Source of the DNA: Flavicella sp963932955
GTDB taxonomy: Bacteria; Bacteroidota; Bacteroidia; Flavobacteriales; Flavobacteriaceae
Direction: 5' to 3'
Assembly: GCA_963932955.1 (NCBI GenBank)
Contig: CAWVRK010000009.1
Location: 1 to 64,000, forward strand
Length of the DNA: 64,000 nt
The notes beneath the pieces were generated by a model. That model saw only the letters and a list, made by a program, of their open reading frames with translations, did no database searches and was not told the DNA's origin. The position numbers were made by a program, and so were the translations under genes. Below are positions 61,810 through 64,000 of this stretch, one piece after another. Positions within the stretch are counted from its first letter, which is position 1. Every line of letters starts with the position of its first letter.

Positions 61810-62721
61810 ATGAAACAACGACTTCCCATTGGCGTGCTTCTCCTTGTTTCTTGGAGTGTATTTTCGAATGTTGAAACCGATTCCATTTCAGCAAAAAAAT
61901 GGACGCAAGAGAAAACCCTAGGACTAATCTTGACTCAGACTGCATTCGTGAACTGGAATGCAGGGGGTGAAAATTCGATTGCTGGGATCGCTTCGATAAA
62001 TTTAAAATTCAATTATAAAAAAGACCGTATTTCTTGGAACAACACTATTAGGGGGCGCTATGGGCTGAACAAAGAAGCATCTGAACAGGTGCGTAAGACA
62101 GAGGATGTCTTCGAAATCACCTCAAATTTTAGCTACCAACACCGTGAAAAATCACAATGGTACAATTCTGCCCGATTCAATTTTAGAACACAGTTTGCAA
62201 ATGGTTACAAATACCCAGATCGTGCTTTTCCCATCTCCACATTTTTTGCCCCTGCTTATCTTTTTTTAGGTGTGGGATCCCAATTTACCTCTTCCAAAAA
62301 AAAGTACAAACTGTACTTGTCTCCTCTCACCAATAAAACTACTTTGGTACTCAACCAACGCTTGGCAGATAGCGGTGCTTTTGGAGTCGAAAAAGCAGTC
62401 TATAAAGACGGTGTGCTCGTCGAAAAAGGAGCCAATTCAAAAATAGAATTTGGCACTTTGTTGACTGGTGAATGGCGGCACGAAATCATGGAAAACGTCC
62501 TGATGAACAACAAATTGATTTTGTATTCTGACTACCTCAACAAATACGGAAACATTGATTTTGATTGGGAATTGACCTTTGATTTAAAGGTCAACAAACA
62601 CATCAAAGCAAACATCGGAACCCACCTTCTTTATGACGATGACGTCAAAGACAAGGAGTCTGATAATCCAAAAATCCAATTAAAACAACTGTTGGGTGTG
62701 GGCTTGACCTATGCTTTTTAA
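61810..62721 (+). CDS. DUF3078 domain-containing protein, exported
   Basis: 303 residues with a signal peptide ending near SWSVFS. The mature part is a beta-rich, barrel-like chain with alternating polar and hydrophobic stretches (LTQTAFVNWNAGGENSIAG, WNNTIRGRYGLNKE, LGVGLTYAF at the end), matching DUF3078, so it is probably an outer-membrane protein. Function unknown. ATG 61810 gives a clean signal peptide; GTG 61795 is also in frame. It follows dxs by 40 bp. Confidence 0.85.
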   Translation: MKQRLPIGVLLLVSWSVFSNVETDSISAKKWTQEKTLGLILTQTAFVNWNAGGENSIAGIASINLKFNYKKDRISWNNTIRGRYGLNKEASEQVRKTEDVFEITSNFSYQHREKSQWYNSARFNFRTQFANGYKYPDRAFPISTFFAPAYLFLGVGSQFTSSKKKYKLYLSPLTNKTTLVLNQRLADSGAFGVEKAVYKDGVLVEKGANSKIEFGTLLTGEWRHEIMENVLMNNKLILYSDYLNKYGNIDFDWELTFDLKVNKHIKANIGTHLLYDDDVKDKESDNPKIQLKQLLGVGLTYAF

Positions 62722-62726
62722 AAAAA

Positions 62727-63614
62727 TCAATTGAAATTGAAGCGCACGATAAATTCGTGTGTTCCTGTGGCCACCGTATTGAGCTCTGAAATGGTGGCTT
62801 CGTAGGCATAGCCAAAATGAGTTTTGTCGGTTACTTTCAACAAAAAGGAACCGATAAAGGAGCTGTTCAATCGGTGGCTAAGTCCCAATTCTAAATTATT
62901 AGAAATGTCCGCCGTCACACTGAAATCTATCAAAGCTGTCTCGTCGGAAACGATTCTTGAAAAAACAGCAGGTGTCAAATCCAAATCATTACTGACCTTA
63001 AATCGGTAACCTCCTCCAACATAAAGATGAAGTTTTTCAGAAACCCCTTCAACTTCGATCTGACCCGCCCCTAATGTTGGTTTTTGAACCTCACTCAAAA
63101 GCAAATTTGGGGAAGACAGATGCACGTAATACCGGCTTCCTTTTAAGTAGGCACCTACACCCACCAAAGGACTAGAAGTACTGACATTTTCATTAAACAA
63201 AGGGTCGTTGTTCAATCCCAAAGAATTGAAATCAATGTTGTACATAGACAAGCCGGCTTTCAAACCCAAATAAAGGTTGGTGGTGGGAGCCATTTGCAAT
63301 TTGTAAGAGAAATCTACCGCCACATCCGTTTGTTTTGACACAAATACTTTGTCATTGACCAAGGACAAGCCCAAGCCAACATTCTCGCCAAATGATTGGG
63401 AATAGGAAGCCATTTGAGTGACCGGTTCGTCTTCGAGGTCCATCGCTTGTTTTCGAAAGCCCAAGTTCAATACTCCAGCTCCATTTACACCTGCATAAGC
63501 AGGATTGATGAGGTTCATATTGTACCGGTACAACAAATAATTGGGCGCTGTTTCTTGAGCAAACAACGTCACAGAAAACAGAAAGAATAAAATGAGTATG
63601 GGAAAATTTTTCAT
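62727..63614 (-). CDS. PorP/SprF family T9SS membrane protein
   Basis: Outer-membrane protein of the PorP/SprF family, 295 residues. A signal peptide (MKNFPILILFFLFSVTLFAQ) is followed by YNMNLINPAYAGVNGAGVLNLGFRKQ, a family hallmark, and repeated beta strands (VGLGLSLVNDKVFVSKQ). SprF-like proteins help secrete or anchor type B cargo such as SprB. It is only 11 bp downstream of the cargo gene ending at 63626, the classical pairing. Confidence 0.93.
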   Translation of the reverse strand: MKNFPILILFFLFSVTLFAQETAPNYLLYRYNMNLINPAYAGVNGAGVLNLGFRKQAMDLEDEPVTQMASYSQSFGENVGLGLSLVNDKVFVSKQTDVAVDFSYKLQMAPTTNLYLGLKAGLSMYNIDFNSLGLNNDPLFNENVSTSSPLVGVGAYLKGSRYYVHLSSPNLLLSEVQKPTLGAGQIEVEGVSEKLHLYVGGGYRFKVSNDLDLTPAVFSRIVSDETALIDFSVTADISNNLELGLSHRLNSSFIGSFLLKVTDKTHFGYAYEATISELNTVATGTHEFIVRFNFN

Positions 63615-63625
63615 CTAAATTAAAT

Positions 63626-64000
63626 TTAATATTTGATATATATGACTCCTTTCTTGGGATAGCTCTTTTCGGAGAAAGGGGCTACGGGTGCTCCTAAGTT
63701 GAGTCGATAGTAATAGGTGCCTACGGGTAACTTTTCGGCACTGCCCACGTTGGAAAAACCATCCCAATCACTGTTTGCACTCAACTTCCCATCGTATACC
63801 AAAACCCCTGAGCGATTGAAGATTTGAATTTGATGTTTCGGATACATCTCAGTTACGCGGTCCAACAGCCAGGTGTCGTTACTTCCATCTCCATTGGGGG
63901 AGAAGCCTTTTGGAATAGCTGTAGTGGTGTCATTGACAAATTCATTAATGCTCAATGGAGGGAGATTGGCTTCAAAAACACCGGTAAACAAGCCCCTACC
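63626..64000 (-). CDS. T9SS type B cargo protein, C-terminal part only
   Basis: The frame stays open to the window edge, so only about 125 residues of a larger protein are seen. They form the gliding-motility-associated type B sorting domain: GFSPNGDGSNDTWLLD, IFNRSGVLVYDG and the final KKGVIYIKY. The domain sends the protein to the surface through T9SS, assisted by the PorP/SprF protein next to it. The passenger lies outside. Confidence 0.92.
   Translation of the reverse strand, partial: GRGLFTGVFEANLPPLSINEFVNDTTTAIPKGFSPNGDGSNDTWLLDRVTEMYPKHQIQIFNRSGVLVYDGKLSANSDWDGFSNVGSAEKLPVGTYYYRLNLGAPVAPFSEKSYPKKGVIYIKY

Noticed and set aside
1..64000. Search for tRNA or rRNA genes, CRISPR arrays, insertion sequences, prophage or defence systems
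   Set aside because: All gaps between genes are short and were read on both strands; no tRNA-like cloverleaf, spaced repeats, transposase, integrase or known defence gene was seen.

Overview
The window is a gene-dense, moderately AT-rich stretch of chromosome from a member of the Bacteroidetes, almost certainly a Flavobacteriaceae. The evidence is a TonB-dependent receptor with an N-terminal carboxypeptidase-regulatory-like domain, two proteins ending in type B sorting domains of the type IX secretion system (T9SS), a PorP/SprF protein, families largely confined to flavobacteria (DUF6427, DUF6341, DUF4254, DUF3078, DUF4286), the Bacteroidetes -7 promoter element TAnnTTTG before many genes, and little sign of Shine-Dalgarno sites. 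I see no tRNA or rRNA genes, CRISPR arrays, insertion sequences or prophage. The content is mostly core chromosome with a few accessory surface genes.

Layout. 1-2050: the end of a TonB-dependent receptor and a strong terminator. 2095-5297 (minus): a ferrous iron uptake unit (feoA, feoB and a 39-residue Cys-rich membrane protein) with a palindromic candidate operator, preceded by a SCO1-like copper chaperone. 5462-8259 (plus): rseP and ornithine aminotransferase. 8296-16153 (minus): a long head-to-tail run yicC, gmk, nadD, M23 peptidase, GH3, MOSC, OsmC, recJ. 16318-19256: a family 9 glycosyltransferase, DUF6427, DUF6341 and trmB. 19296-26756 (minus): an orphan ABC ATPase, recA, bioF-bioD-bioA and atpD-atpC. 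26928-33184 (minus): a second TonB-dependent receptor and a secreted reprolysin-like metalloprotease with a T9SS signal.

33350-38981 (plus): ribF, a small lipoprotein, serS, DUF4286, rsmA and mgtE. 38987-44075: a TrmH-family methyltransferase, ileS, a DksA-like protein and lspA. 44076-47670: a possibly decayed stretch, an aquaporin, glycyl-tRNA synthetase and a membrane-anchored coiled-coil protein. 47800-54428: comF, an Ig-like lipoprotein, DinB, an ArsC-like protein, DUF4254, a flavobacterial hypothetical, tdk and alr. 54557-54694 holds a candidate small RNA. 54685-62721: rsmI, aspS, a ClC channel, a small membrane protein, tadA, dxs and DUF3078. The window closes with PorP/SprF and the end of a large T9SS type B cargo protein.

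The genes serve translation (four aminoacyl-tRNA synthetases, RNA-modifying enzymes), cofactor synthesis (biotin, NAD, flavins, isoprenoid precursors), metal and ion transport (Fe, Mg, chloride, water or solutes), envelope maintenance (RseP, LspA, Alr, M23) and T9SS-linked surface proteins. The points most worth a second look are the swapped GxHH signature of the isoleucyl-tRNA synthetase, the palindrome at the feo promoter, the three-hairpin candidate RNA between alr and rsmI, the hairpin-rich leader of the biotin genes, and several enzymes with gained or lost cysteine clusters.
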